From the NCBI RefSeq assembly GCF_036934945.1, contig NC_088242.1:1791267-1855266 (forward strand): DNA of 64,000 bases, written 5' to 3'. The translations under genes and the position numbers were made by a program. Position 1 is the stretch's first letter, and each line of letters starts with the position of its first letter. The stretch is from Oncorhynchus masou masou. Taxonomy: Eukaryota > Chordata > Actinopteri > Salmoniformes > Salmonidae. The notes under the pieces were generated by a model. The model saw only the letters and a program-made list of their open reading frames with translations. It had not been told where the DNA came from and made no database searches. Positions 9,961-23,900 of the stretch are shown here, piece after piece.

Positions 9961-12287
9961 TTGGAGGAGCTGAGGTGGAGGTGGTGGTGATTGGAGGAGC
10001 TGAGGTGGAGGTGGGGGTGATTGGAGGAGCTGAGGTGGAGGTGGTGGTGATTGGAGGAGCTGAGGTGGAGGTGGTGGTGGTGATGGTGGAGGAGCTGAGG
10101 TGGAGGTGGTGGAGCTGAGGTGGAGGTGGTGGAGGTGGTGGTGGTGGAGCTGAGGTGGTTGAGGTGGTGGAGGAGGAGCTGAGGTGGAGGTGGTGGAGGT
10201 GGTGGTGGTGGAGCTGAGGTGGTTGAGGTGGTGGAGGTGGTGGAGGAGGAGTGGAGGTGGTAGTGGTGGAGCTGAGGTGGTTGAGGTGGTGGAGGAGGAG
10301 CTGAGGTGGAGGTGGTGGTGATTGGAGGAGCTGAGGTGGAGATGGTGGTGATTGGAGGAGCTGAGGTGGAGGTGGTGGTGATTGGAGGAGCTGAGGTGGA
10401 GATGGTGGTGATTGGAGGAGCTGAGGTGGAGATGGTGGTGATTGGAGGAGCTGAGGTGGAGATGGTGGTGATTGGAGGAGCTGAGGTGGAGGTGGTGGAG
10501 CTGAGGTGGAGGTGGTGGAGGTGGTGGTGGTGGAGCTGAGGTGGTTGAGGTGGTTGAGGTGGTGAGGTGGTGGGAGGTGGTGGAGGAGGAGCTGAGGTGG
10601 AGGTGGTGGAGGTGGTGGTGGTGGAGCTGAGGTGGTTGAGGTGGTGGAGGTGGGTGGAGGAGGAGTGGAGGTGGTGGTGGTGGAGCTGAGGTGGTTGAGG
10701 TAGGTGGAGGAGGAGCTGAGGTAGAGGTGGTGGTGATTGGAGGAGCTGAGGTGGAGATGGTGGTGATTGGAGGAGCTGAGGTGGAGGTGGTGGTGATTGG
10801 AGGAGCTGAGGTGGAGATGGTGGTGATTGGAGGAGCTGAGGTGGAGATGGTGGTGATTGGAGGAGCTGAGGTGGAGATGGTGGTGATTGGAGGAGCTGAG
10901 GTGGAGGTGGTGGTGATTGGAGGAGCTGAGGTGGTTGAGGTGGTGGAGGAGGTGAGGTGGTGGAGGTGGTGGAGGTGAGGTGGTGGAGGTGGTGGTGGAG
11001 GAGTTGTGGTGGTGGTGGAGGTGGTGGATGTGAGGTGGTGGAGGTGGTGGAGGAGGTGAGGTGGTGGAAGAGGTGAGGTGGTGGAGGTGAGGTGGTGGAG
11101 GTGGTGGTGGAGGTGAGGTGGTGGAGGAGGTGAGGTGGTGGAGGAGGTGAGGTGGAGGAGCTGAGGTAGAGGTGGTGGTGATTGGAGGAGCTGAGGTGGA
11201 GATGGTGGTGATTGGAGGAGCTGAGGTGGAGGTGGTGGTGATGGAGGATGGAGCGTGAGGTGGAGATGGTGGTGATTGGAGGAGCTGAGGTGGAGATGGA
11301 GGTGATTGGAGGAGCTGAGGTGGTGGAGATGGTGGTGATTGGAGGAGCTGAGGTGGAGGTGGTGGTGATTGGAGGAGCTGAGGTGGTTGAGGTGGTGGAG
11401 GAGGTGAGGTGGTGGAGGTGGTGGAGGTGAGGTGGTGGAGGTGGTGGTGGAGGAGTTGTGGTGGTGGTGGAGGTGGTGGAGGTGTGGTGGTGGAGGTGGT
11501 GGAGGAGGTGAGGTGGTGGAGGAGGTGAGGTGGTGGAGGTGAGGTGGTGGAGGTGGGTGGTGGGAGGTGAGGTGGTGGAGGGAGGTGGGGAGGTGGTGGA
11601 GGAGGTGAGGTGGTAGGAGGTGGTGGTGGAGGTGAGTGGTGGTGGAGGTGAGGTGGTGGAGGAGGTGAGGTGGTGGAGGTGGTGGTGGAGGTGAGGCGGT
11701 GGTGGAGGTGAGGTGGTGGAGGGAGGTGAGGTGGTGGAGGTGGTGGAGGTGGTGAGTGGAGGTGGAGGTGGTGGAGGTGGTGGTGGAGGTGAGGTGGTGG
11801 AGGTGGTGGTGGAGGTGGTGGAGGTGGTGGAGGAGGTGAGGTGGTGGAGGAGTGAGGTGGTGGAGGTGGTGGTGGAGGTGGTGGTGGAGGTGAGGTGGTG
11901 GAGGAGGTGAGGTGGTGGAGGTGGTGGTGGAGGTGAGGTGGTGGAGGAGGTGAGGTGGTGGAGGTGGTGGTGGAGGTGAGGTGGTGGAGGTGGTGGTGGA
12001 GGTGAGGTGGTGGAGGAGGTGGTGAGTGGAGGTGGAGGTGGTGGAGGAGGTGAGGTGGTGGAGGTGGTGGTGGAGGAGGTGAGGTGGTGGAGGTGGTGGA
12101 GGTGGGAGGTGGTGGAGGTGAGGTGGTGGAGGTGGTGGAGGAGGTGAGGTGGTGGAGGAGGTGAGGTGGTGGAGGAGGTGAGGTGGAGGAGGTGGTGGTG
12201 GAGGTAGTGGTGGGTGGAGGTGAGGTGGTGGAGGTGGTGGTGGAGGTGGGAGGCGGTGGTGGAGGTGGAGGTGGTGGAGGGGAGGTG
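9961..12287. repeat. G-rich GGT/GGA minisatellite, 30-bp units and derivatives
   Basis: Built from GATTGGAGGAGCTGAGGTGG plus AGGTGGTGGT (30 bp) in 9961-10930 and 11160-11390. From about 10930 to the gap it degrades into GAGGTGGTGGAGGTGG mosaics. The plus strand has almost no C and many GG doublets. The minus strand is open for hundreds of Pro/Ser/Thr/His codons, which I regard as non-genic. The array runs into a 100-N gap. Confidence 0.96.
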
Positions 12288-12387
12288 NNNNNNNNNNNNN
12301 NNNNNNNNNNNNNNNNNNNNNNNNNNNNNNNNNNNNNNNNNNNNNNNNNNNNNNNNNNNNNNNNNNNNNNNNNNNNNNNNNNNNNNN
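12288..12387. other. Assembly gap (100 N)
   Basis: Exactly 100 N, probably an unknown-length placeholder. It lies at the junction of two different minisatellites. Confidence 0.99.
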
Positions 12388-13893
12388 CTGGTCTAAAGTA
12401 GTGCACTACTTTGGATGCTATGGGCCCTGGTCTAAAGTAGTGCACTACTTTGGATGCTATGGGCACCTGGATCCTATGGGTTCTGGTCTGAAGTAGTGCA
12501 CTACTTTGGATGCTATGAGCCCTGGTCTAAAGTGGTGCACTACTTTGGATGCTGCAGGTCTGGTCTAAAGTAGTGCACTGCTGGATGCTATGGGCCCTGG
12601 TCTAAAAATAGTGCACTACTGTGGATGCTATGGGCCCTGGTCTAAAGTAGTGCACTACTGTGGATGCTATGAGCCCTGGTCTAAAGTAGTGCACTACTGT
12701 GGATGCTATGGCCCTGGTCTAAAGTAGTGCACTACTTTGGATGCTATGGGCCCTGGTCTAAAGTAGTGCACTACTGTGGATGCTATGGTCCCTGGTCTAA
12801 AGTAAAGTGCACTACTTTGGATGCTATGGCCCTGGTCTAAAGTAGTGCACTACTGTGGATGCTATGGCCCTGGTCTAAAGTAGTGCACTACTGTGGATGC
12901 TATGGCCCTGGTCTAAAGTAGTGCAATACTTTGGATGCTATGAGCCCTGGTCTAAAGTAGTGCACTACTTTGGGATGCTATGGGCCCTGTAGTGCACTAC
13001 TTTGGATGCTAAGGGCCCTGTGCACTACTTTGATGCTATGGGCCCTGGTCTAAAGTAGTGCACTACTTTGGATGCTATGGGCCCTGGTCTAAAGTAGTGC
13101 ACTACTGTGGATGCTATGAGCCTGCTAAAGTAGTGCACTACTTGGATGCTATGGGCCTGGTCTAAAGTAGTGCACTACTTTGGATGCTAGGGCCCTGGTC
13201 TAAAGTAGTGCACTACTTTGGATGCTATGGGCCCTGGTCTAAAGTAGTGCACTACTTTGGATGCTATGAGCCCTGGTCTAAAGTAGTGCACTACTTTGGA
13301 TGCTATGGGCTGGTCTAAAGTAGTGCACTACTTTGGATGCTATGGGCCCTGGTCTAAAGTAGTGCACTACTTTGGATCCTATGGGCCCTGGTCTAAAGTA
13401 GTGCACTACTTTGGATGCTATGAGGCCCTGGGATCCTAAAAGTAGTTCACTACTTTGGATGCTATGGGGTTCCTGGTCTAAAGTAGTGCACTACTTTGGA
13501 TGCTATGGGCCCCTGGTCTAAAGTGTTCACTACTTTGGATTGCCCTGGTCTAAAGTAGTGCACTACTTTGGATGTCCTATTGGGCCCTGGTCTAAAGTAG
13601 TGTACTACTGTGGATGCTATGAGCTGGTCTGGTACTTTGGGTCCTATGGGCCCTGGTCAAAGTAGTGTACTACTGTGGATGCTATGGGCCCTGGTCACAA
13701 AATAGTGCACTACTTTGGATCCTATGGACCCTGGTCTAAAGTAGTGTACTACTGTGGATGCTTGAGCCCTGGTCAAAGTAGTGCACTACTTTGGGCCCTG
13801 GTCTAAAGTAGTGTACTACTGTGGATGCTATGGGCGCTGGTCAAAAGTAGGGTCCTATGGGCCCTAAAGTAGTGTACTACTGTGGATGCTATG
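12388..13893. repeat. 39-bp palindromic-unit minisatellite
   Basis: About 38 units of CTGGTCTAAAGTAGTGCACT plus ACTTTGGATGCTATGGGCC, with variants (TGTGG for TTTGG, deletions, partial units). The unit core AAAGTAGTGCACTACTTT is a perfect 18-bp palindrome. The right end runs into GGGAATAGGT and GTGCCATTTGGGATGC. I recall these as the continuation of a dispersed salmonid repeat, so the array appears to be an internal expansion of one such copy. Confidence 0.95.
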
Positions 13894-13935
13894 GGAATAG
13901 GTACTATAGGGAATAGGTGCCATTTGGGATGCGCA
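13893..13935 (+). mobile_element. Remnant of the dispersed TAGTGCACTA element
   Basis: Contains GGGAATAGGT twice and GTGCCATTTGGGATGC, immediately following the palindromic array. It is the likely undisturbed tail of the element from which the array grew. Related inverted remnants lie at 42228-42480. Confidence 0.5.
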
Positions 13936-14320
13936 CTTTCTGAGTCACTTTCTCTTCTCCAAGGAAACGATGAACCATTTCACTGTTGTTGTGCGAAATG
14001 AATTTACAGAAAATGATTGGTTGATCTCCGTCTGTCTGTGTGTCTCATATCTCGACAGCTCTGTGTCATATCGCTGTACCTAAGCTACAGTACTATGCAA
14101 GTACAAACAAACAAAAAAACAGTGATATGTTTGGTTCCAATCCCTGAAATAGTACGTATATATATTTTTCTCTGTGAGAGTTCAGATCAAGGCATATAGA
14201 CACACACAGGGGTGATGAGTTAAGTCCTCACTAAGGTGGGATATTCAATTAATGGGGCTTCGCTCTGTGGGAGTAACTATAGCTGACAGGATCAGAACTG
14301 CTGACTAAAGAATACAAAAC

Positions 14321-14398
14321 AAGGATGAGGAGTATGACGATGAAGAGGAGGAGGAGGAGGAGGACAATGATGATGACGAACATTTTGCTCTCCTATAG
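14321..14398 (+). CDS. Possible acidic C-terminal coding tail (unrecognised)
   Basis: The frame starting at AAG 14321 reads KDEEYDDEEEEEEEDNDDDE and then HFALL before a TAG at 14396-14398. An in-frame TAA lies at 14306-14308, so this can be coding only as the end of a spliced exon. CAAG at 14319-14323 offers a weak acceptor. Downstream AT-rich sequence with two AATAAA hexamers is compatible with a 3' UTR. Acidic runs also arise by chance from GAG/GAT microsatellites, and this stretch is essentially (GAG)n plus (GAT)n. I give it low weight and cannot name a gene. Confidence 0.15.
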   Translation, partial: KDEEYDDEEEEEEEDNDDDEHFALL

Positions 14399-14487
14399 GA
14401 TCCTTTCCAACAGAAAAAGACATCTGAAACACAGACCGTGGAACCCTGAAGTACTACTGAAGTACTATTGAGTACTACGGAGTACTG

Positions 14488-14514
14488 TTCTCTCTCTCTC
14501 TCTCTGTCTCTCTC
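14488..14514. repeat. CT dinucleotide microsatellite
   Basis: A short TCTCTC run with one TG interruption, of common genomic type. Confidence 0.9.
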
Positions 14515-14835
14515 CTAAACCTTGAACTGTGTGATGCAGAGGTTGGCTAGAAGTAGCTCTTAGAGGCCGGTGTGCTGACTTCAGATCAGATGTCATGTTG
14601 TGCATCCACTGGTCCATTCTTTCCCCTGGGGGTGGGAGACAGCTGACGTTTGATGGAGCCCCTAAAAGGACGATACCTAGAACTGCGTCTGCCTCCTCCA
14701 CATTGCTGTCTGGTCAAAGAGAAAACAAGGAATACGCTTTTGATTATGATCCAAACCCGTGTCATTTTGTTACTAGAAAAACAGACAGCAGACATACATT
14801 TGTTTTCATTTAACTCTGTAATACATCACATTGTA

Positions 14836-14890
14836 AATAAAGCATCTAGCCTTCTTAACCTGTAACTAAATATACTTTTTATGTAATAAA
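14836..14890 (+). promoter_or_regulatory. Polyadenylation-signal-like AATAAA pair
   Basis: AATAAA occurs at 14836-14841 (TTGTAAATAAAGC) and 14885-14890. The first sits in AT-rich DNA followed by T-rich sequence (ATACTTTTTATGT), as expected of a cleavage region. Support depends on the uncertain exon at 14321-14398. Confidence 0.25.
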
Positions 14891-14963
14891 TGATATTTCC
14901 TAGTTTAACGAGAACATCATTAATGTTGTCTGTCTGTAGTGGAGATTGAATGTTAACATGTCA

Positions 14964-17900
14964 ACTCAATCAGACACCATTACATTTATATCAATCAGAT
15001 ACCATTACATTTATATCACTCAATGAGATACAATTAGATTTATATCAATCAGATACCATTACATTTATATCAATCAATCAGATACCATTACATTTAAATC
15101 AATCAATCAGACACCATTACATTTATATCAAACAATCAGACACCATTACAATAATATCAATCAATCAGATACCATTACATTTATTTCAATCAGATACCAT
15201 TACATTTATTTCAATCAGATACCATTACATTTATATCAATCAGACACCATTACATTTATATCAATCAATTAGACACCATTACATTTATATCAATCAGATA
15301 CCATTACATTTATATCAATCAATCAGACACCATTACATTTATATCAATCACATACCATTACATTTATATCACTCAATGAGATACCATTACATTTATATCA
15401 ATCAGATACCAATACATTTATTTCAATCACATACCATTACATTTATATCAATCAGATACCATTACATTTATATCAATCAGATACCATTACATTTATATCA
15501 ATCAATCAGATACCATTACATCTATATCAATCAGATACCATTAGATTTATATCAATCAATCAGATACCATTACATGTATATCAATCAATCAGATACCATT
15601 ACATGTATATCAATCAATCCGATACCATTACATTTATATCAATCAGACACCATTACATTTATATCAATCAGACACCATTACATTTATATCAATCAGACAC
15701 CATTACATTTATATCAATCAGACACCATTACATTTATATCAATCAATCAGACACCATTACATTTATATCAATCAGACACCATTAGATTTATATCAATCAG
15801 ACACCATTACATTTATATCAATCAGATACCATTACATTTATATCAATCAGATACCATTACATTTATATCACTCAATCAGACACCATTAGATTTATATCAA
15901 TCAGATACCATTAGATTTATATTAATCAATCAGATACCATTAGATTTAAATCAATCAATCAGATACCATTACATGTATATCAATCAATCAGACACCATTA
16001 CAATAATATCAATCAATCAGACACCATTAATATAATATCAATCAATCAGATACCATTACATGTAAATCAATCAATCAGACACCATTACATTTATATCAAT
16101 CACATACCATTACATTTATATCAATCAATCAGACACCATTACATTTATATCAATCAGATACCAATACATTTATATCACTCAATCAGATACCATTACATTA
16201 ATATCAATCAGATACCATTACATTTATATCAATCAGATACCATTACATTTATATCAATCAGATACCATTACATCTATATCACTCAATCAGATACCATTAG
16301 ATTTATATCAATCAATCAGATACCATTACATTTATATCAATCAGATACCATTACATTTATATCAATCAGATACCATTACATTTATATCAATCAGATACCA
16401 TTACATCTATATCAATCAGATACCATTACATTTATATCACTCAATCAGATACCATTAGATTTATATCAATCAATCATATACCATTACATTTATATCACTC
16501 AATCAGATACCATTACATTTATATCAATCAATCAGATACCATTACATTTATATCAATCAATCAGATACCATTACATTTATATCAATCAATCAGACACCAT
16601 TACATTTATATCACTCAATCAGACACCATTACATTTATATCAATCACATACCATTACATTTATATCAATCAGACACCAATACATTTATATCAATCAATCA
16701 GACACCATTACATTTATATCAATCAGATACCATTACATTTATATCACTCAATCAGATACCATTACATCTATATCAATCAGATACCATTAGATTTATATCA
16801 ATCCATCAGATACCATTACATTTATATCAATCAATCAGACACCATTACATTTATATCAATCAATCCGATACCATTACATTTATATCAATCAGATACCATT
16901 ACATTTATATCAATCAATCAGACACCATTACATTTATATCAATCAGATACCATGACATTTATATTACTCAATGAGATACCATTACATTTATATCAATCAG
17001 ATACCAATACATTTATATCAATCAGATACCATTAGATTTATATCAATCAATCAGATACCATTAGATTCATATCAATCAATCAGATACCATTACATTTATA
17101 TCAATCAGACACCATTACATTAATATCAATCAGATACCATTACATTTATATCACACAATCAGATACCATTACATGTACATCAATCAGATACCATTACATA
17201 TATATCACACAATCAGATACCATTACATGTACATCAATCAATCAGACACCATTACATTTATATCAATCAGATACCATGACATTTATATCACTCAATGAGA
17301 TACCATTACATTTATATCAATCAGATACCAATATATTTATATCTCTCAATCAGATACCATTACATTTATATCAATCAGATACCATTACAATTATATCAAT
17401 CAGACAGCATTACATATATATCAATCAGATACCATTACATTTATATCAATCAGATACCATTACATTTATATCAATCAATCAGACACCATTACATTTATAT
17501 CAGATACCATTACATTTATATCAATCAGATACCATTACATTTATTTCACTCAATCAGATACCATTACATTTATATCAATCAGATACCATTACATTTATAT
17601 CACTCAATCAGATACCATTACATTTATATCAATCAATCAGACACCATTACATATATATCAATCAGATACCATTACATTTATATCAATCAGATATGATTAC
17701 ATTTATATCAATCAGATACCATTACATTTATATCAATCAATCAGACACCATTACATGTATATCAATCAGATACCATTACATTTATATCAATCAGATACCA
17801 TTACATTTATATCAATCAGATACCATTACATTTATATCAATTAGATACCATTACATTTATATCAATCAGATACCATTACATTTATATCAATCAGATACCA

Positions 17901-20900
17901 TTACATTTATATCAATCAATCAGACACCATTACATATATATCAATCAGACACCATTACATTCATATCAATCAGATACCATGGCATTTATATCACTCAATG
18001 AGATACCATTACATTTATATCAATCAGATACCAATATATTTATATCTCTCAATCAGATACCATTACATTTATATCAATCAGATACCATTACAATTATATC
18101 AATCAATCAGACACCATTACATTTATATCAGATACCATTACATTAATATCAATCAGATACCATTACATTTATATCACTCAATCAGATACCATTACATTTA
18201 TATCAATCACATACCATTACATTTATATCACTCAATCAGATACCATTACATTTATATCAATCAATCAGACACCATTACATATATATCAATCAGATACCAT
18301 TACATTTATATCAATCAGATACCATTACATTTATATCAATCAATCAGACACCATTACATATATATCAATCAGATACCATTACATTTATATCAATCAGATA
18401 CCATTACATTTATATCAATCAATCAGACACCATTACATTTATATCAGATACCATTACATTAATATCAATCAGACACCATTACATTTATATCACTCAATCA
18501 GATACCATTACATTTATATCAATCAGATACCATTACATTTATATCAATCAGATACCATTACATTTATATCAATCAGATACCATTACATCTATATCAATCA
18601 GATACCATTACATTTATGTCACTCAATCAGATACCATTAGATTTATATCAATCAATCATATACCATTACATTTATATCACTCAATCAGATACCATTACAT
18701 TTATATCAATCAATCAGATACCATTACATTTATATCAATCAATCAATCAGATACCATTACATTTATATCAATCAATCAGACACCATTACATTTATATCAC
18801 TCAATCAGACACCATTACATTTATATCAATCACATACCATTACATTTATATCAATCAGACACCAATACATTTATATCAATCAATCAGACACCATTACATT
18901 TATATCAATCAGATACCATTACATTTATATCACTCAATCAGATACCATTACATCTATATCAATCAGATACCATTAGATTTATATCAATCCATCAGATACC
19001 ATTACATTTATATCAATCAATCAGACACCATTACATTTATATCAATCAATCCGATACCATTACATTTATATCAATCAGATACCATTACATTTATATCAAT
19101 CAGATACCATTACATTTATATCACTCAATCAGACACCATTAGATTTATATTAATCAATCAGATACCATTAGATTTAAATCAATCAATCAGATACCATTAC
19201 ATGTATATCAATCAATCAGACACCATTACAATAATATCAATCAATCAGACACCATTAATATAATATCAATCAATCAGATACCATTACATGTAAATCAATC
19301 AATCAGACACCATTACATTTATATCAATCACATACCATTACATTTATATCAATCAATCAGACACCATTACATTTATATCAATCAGATACCAATACATTTA
19401 TATCACTCAATCAGATACCATTACATTAATATCAATCAGATACCATTACATTTATATCAATCAGATACCATTACATTTATATCAATCAGATACCATTACA
19501 TCTATATCACTCAATCAGATACCATTAGATTTATATCAATCAATCAGATACCATTACATTTATATCAATCAGATACCATTACATTTATATCAATCAGATA
19601 CCATTACATTTATATCAATCAGATACCATTACATCTATATCAATCAGATACCATTACATTTATATCACTCAATCAGATACCATTAGATTTATATCAATCA
19701 ATCATATACCATTACATTTATATCACTCAATCAGATACCATTACATTTATATCAATCAATCAGATACCATTACATTTATATCAATCAATCAGATACCATT
19801 ACATTTATATCAATCAATCAGACACCATTACATTTATATCACTCAATCAGACACCATTACATTTATATCAATCACATACCATTACATTTATATCAATCAG
19901 ACACCAATACATTTATATCAATCAATCAGACACCATTACATTTATATCAATCAGATACCATTACATTTATATCACTCAATCAGATACCATTACATCTATA
20001 TCAATCAGATACCATTAGATTTATATCAATCCATCAGATACCATTACATTTATATCAATCAATCAGACACCATTACATTTATATCAATCAATCCGATACC
20101 ATTACATTTATATCAATCAGATACCATTACATTTATATCAATCAATCAGACACCATTACATTTATATCAATCAGATACCATGACATTTATATTACTCAAT
20201 GAGATACCATTACATTTTTATCAATCAGATACCAATACATTTATATCAATCAGATACCATTAGATTTATATCAATCAATCAGATACCATTAGATTCATAT
20301 CAATCAATCAGATACCATTACATTTATATCAATCAGACACCATTACATTAATATCAATCAGATACCATTACATTTATATCACACAATCAGATACCATTAC
20401 ATGTACATCAATCAGATACCATTACATATATATCACACAATCAGATACCATTACATGTACATCAATCAATCAGACACCATTACATTTATATCAATCAGAT
20501 ACCATGACATTTATATCACTCAATGAGATACCATTACATTTATATCAATCAGATACCAATATATTTATATCTCTCAATCAGATACCATTACATTTATATC
20601 AATCAGATACCATTACAATTATATCAATCAGACAGCATTACATATATATCAATCAGATACCATTACATTTATATCAATCAGATACCATTACATTTATATC
20701 AGTCAATCAGACACCATTACATTTATATCAATCAATCATATACCATTACATTTATATCACTCAATCAGATACCATTACATTTATATCAATCAATCAGATA
20801 CCATTACATTTATATCAATCAATCAATCAGATACCATTACATTTATATCAATCAATCAGACACCATTACATTTATATCACTCAATCAGACACCATTACAT

Positions 20901-23900
20901 TTATATCAATCACATACCATTACATTTATATCAATCAGACACCAATACATTTATATCAATCAATCAGACACCATTACATTTATATCAATCAGATACCATT
21001 ACATTTATATCACTCAATCAGATACCATTACATCTATATCAATCAGATACCATTAGATTTATATCAATCCATCAGATACCATTACATTTATATCAATCAA
21101 TCAGACACCATTACATTTATATCAATCAATCCGATACCATTACATTTATATCAATCAGATACCATTACATTTATATCAATCAGATACCATTACATTTATA
21201 TCACTCAATCAGACACCATTAGATTTATATCAATCAGATACCATTAGATTTATATTAATCAATCAGATACCATTAGATTTAAATCAATCAATCAGATACC
21301 ATTACATGTATATCAATCAATCAGACACCATTACAATAATATCAATCAATCAGACACCATTAATATAATATCAATCAATCAGATACCATTACATGTAAAT
21401 CAATCAATCAGACACCATTACATTTATATCAATCACATACCATTACATTTATATCAATCAATCAGACACCATTACATTTATATCAATCAGATACCAATAC
21501 ATTTATATCACTCAATCAGATACCATTACATTAATATCAATCAGATACCATTACATTTATATCAATCAGATACCATTACATTTATATCAATCAGATACCA
21601 TTACATCTATATCACTCAATCAGATACCATTAGATTTATATCAATCAATCAGATACCATTACATTTATATCAATCAGATACCATTACATTTATATCAATC
21701 AGATACCATTACATTTATATCAATCAGATACCATTACATCTATATCAATCAGATACCATTACATTTATATCACTCAATCAGATACCATTAGATTTATATC
21801 AATCAATCATATACCATTACATTTATATCACTCAATCAGATACCATTACATTTATATCAATCAATCAGATACCATTACATTTATATCAATCAATCAGATA
21901 CCATTACATTTATATCAATCAATCAGACACCATTACATTTATATCACTCAATCAGACACCATTACATTTATATCAATCACATACCATTACATTTATATCA
22001 ATCAGACACCAATACATTTATATCAATCAATCAGACACCATTACATTTATATCAATCAGATACCATTACATTTATATCACTCAATCAGATACCATTACAT
22101 CTATATCAATCAGATACCATTAGATTTATATCAATCCATCAGATACCATTACATTTATATCAATCAATCAGACACCATTACATTTATATCAATCAATCCG
22201 ATACCATTACATTTATATCAATCAGATACCATTACATTTATATCAATCAATCAGACACCATTACATTTATATCAATCAGATACCATGACATTTATATTAC
22301 TCAATGAGATACCATTACATTTTTATCAATCAGATACCAATACATTTATATCAATCAGATACCATTAGATTTATATCAATCAATCAGATACCATTAGATT
22401 CATATCAATCAATCAGATACCATTACATTTATATCAATCAGACACCATTACATTAATATCAATCAGATACCATTACATTTATATCACACAATCAGATACC
22501 ATTACATGTACATCAATCAGATACCATTACATATATATCACACAATCAGATACCATTACATGTACATCAATCAATCAGACACCATTACATTTATATCAAT
22601 CAGATACCATGACATTTATATCACTCAATGAGATACCATTACATTTATATCAATCAGATACCAATATATTTATATCTCTCAATCAGATACCATTACATTT
22701 ATATCAATCAGATACCATTACAATTATATCAATCAGACAGCATTACATATATATCAATCAGATACCATTACATTTATATCAATCAGATACCATTACATTT
22801 ATATCAGTCAATCAGACACCATTACATTTATATCAGATACCATTACATTAATATCAATCAGATACCATTACATTTATTTCACTCAATCAGATACCATTAC
22901 ATTTATATCAATCAGATACCATTACATTTATATCACTCAATCAGATACCAATACATTTATATCAATCAATCAGACACCATTACATATATATCAATCAGAT
23001 ACCATTACATTTATATCAATCAGATATCATTACATTTATATCAATCAGATACCATTACATTTATATCAATCAATCAGACACCATTACATGTATATCAATC
23101 AGATACCATTACATTTATATCAATCAGATACCATTACATTTATATCAATCAGATACCATTACATTTATATCAATTAGATACCATTACATTTATATCAATC
23201 AGATACCATTACATTTATATCAATCAGATACCATTACATTTATATCAATCAATCAGACACCATTACATATATATCAATCAGACACCATTACATTCATATC
23301 AATCAGACACCATGACATTTATATCACTCAATGAGATACCATTACATTTATATCAATCAGATACCAATATATTTATATCTCTCAATCAGATACCATTACA
23401 TTTATATCAATCAGATACCATTACAATTATATCAATCAATCAGACACCATTACATTTATATCAGATACCATTACATTAATATCAATCAGATACCATTACA
23501 TTTATATCACTCAATCAGATACCATTACATTTATATCAATCACATACCATTACATTTATATCACTCAATCAGATACCATTACATTTATATCAATCAATCA
23601 GACACCATTACATATATATCAATCAGATACCATTACATTTATATCAATCAGATACCATTACATGTACATCAATCAATCAGACACCATTACATTTATATCA
23701 ATCAGATACCATGACATTTATATCACTCAATGAGATACCATTACATTTATATCAATCAGATACCAATATATTTATATCTCTCAATCAGATACCATTACAT
23801 TTATATCAATCAGATACCATTACAATTATATCAATCAGACAGCATTACATATATATCAATCAGATACCATTACATTTATATCAATCAGATACCATTACAT

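Larger units (their letters stand above)
13936..14963. other. Mostly unique DNA, possible 3' end of a gene
   Basis: About one kilobase without tandem arrays apart from a CT microsatellite. It includes an acidic open segment (14321-14398) and AATAAA hexamers at 14836-14841 and 14885-14890 in AT-rich sequence. Together these would fit a 3' UTR on the plus strand, but no homology was recognised. Confidence 0.4.

Noticed and set aside
9830..12466. Long minus frame, Pro/His/Ser-rich, with a non-repetitive end (VPQTQFTISNTQMELLWKIH) as a possible exon
   Set aside because: Most of it is the GGT/GGA array and a gap. The short unique end matches no family I know and has no convincing donor site.
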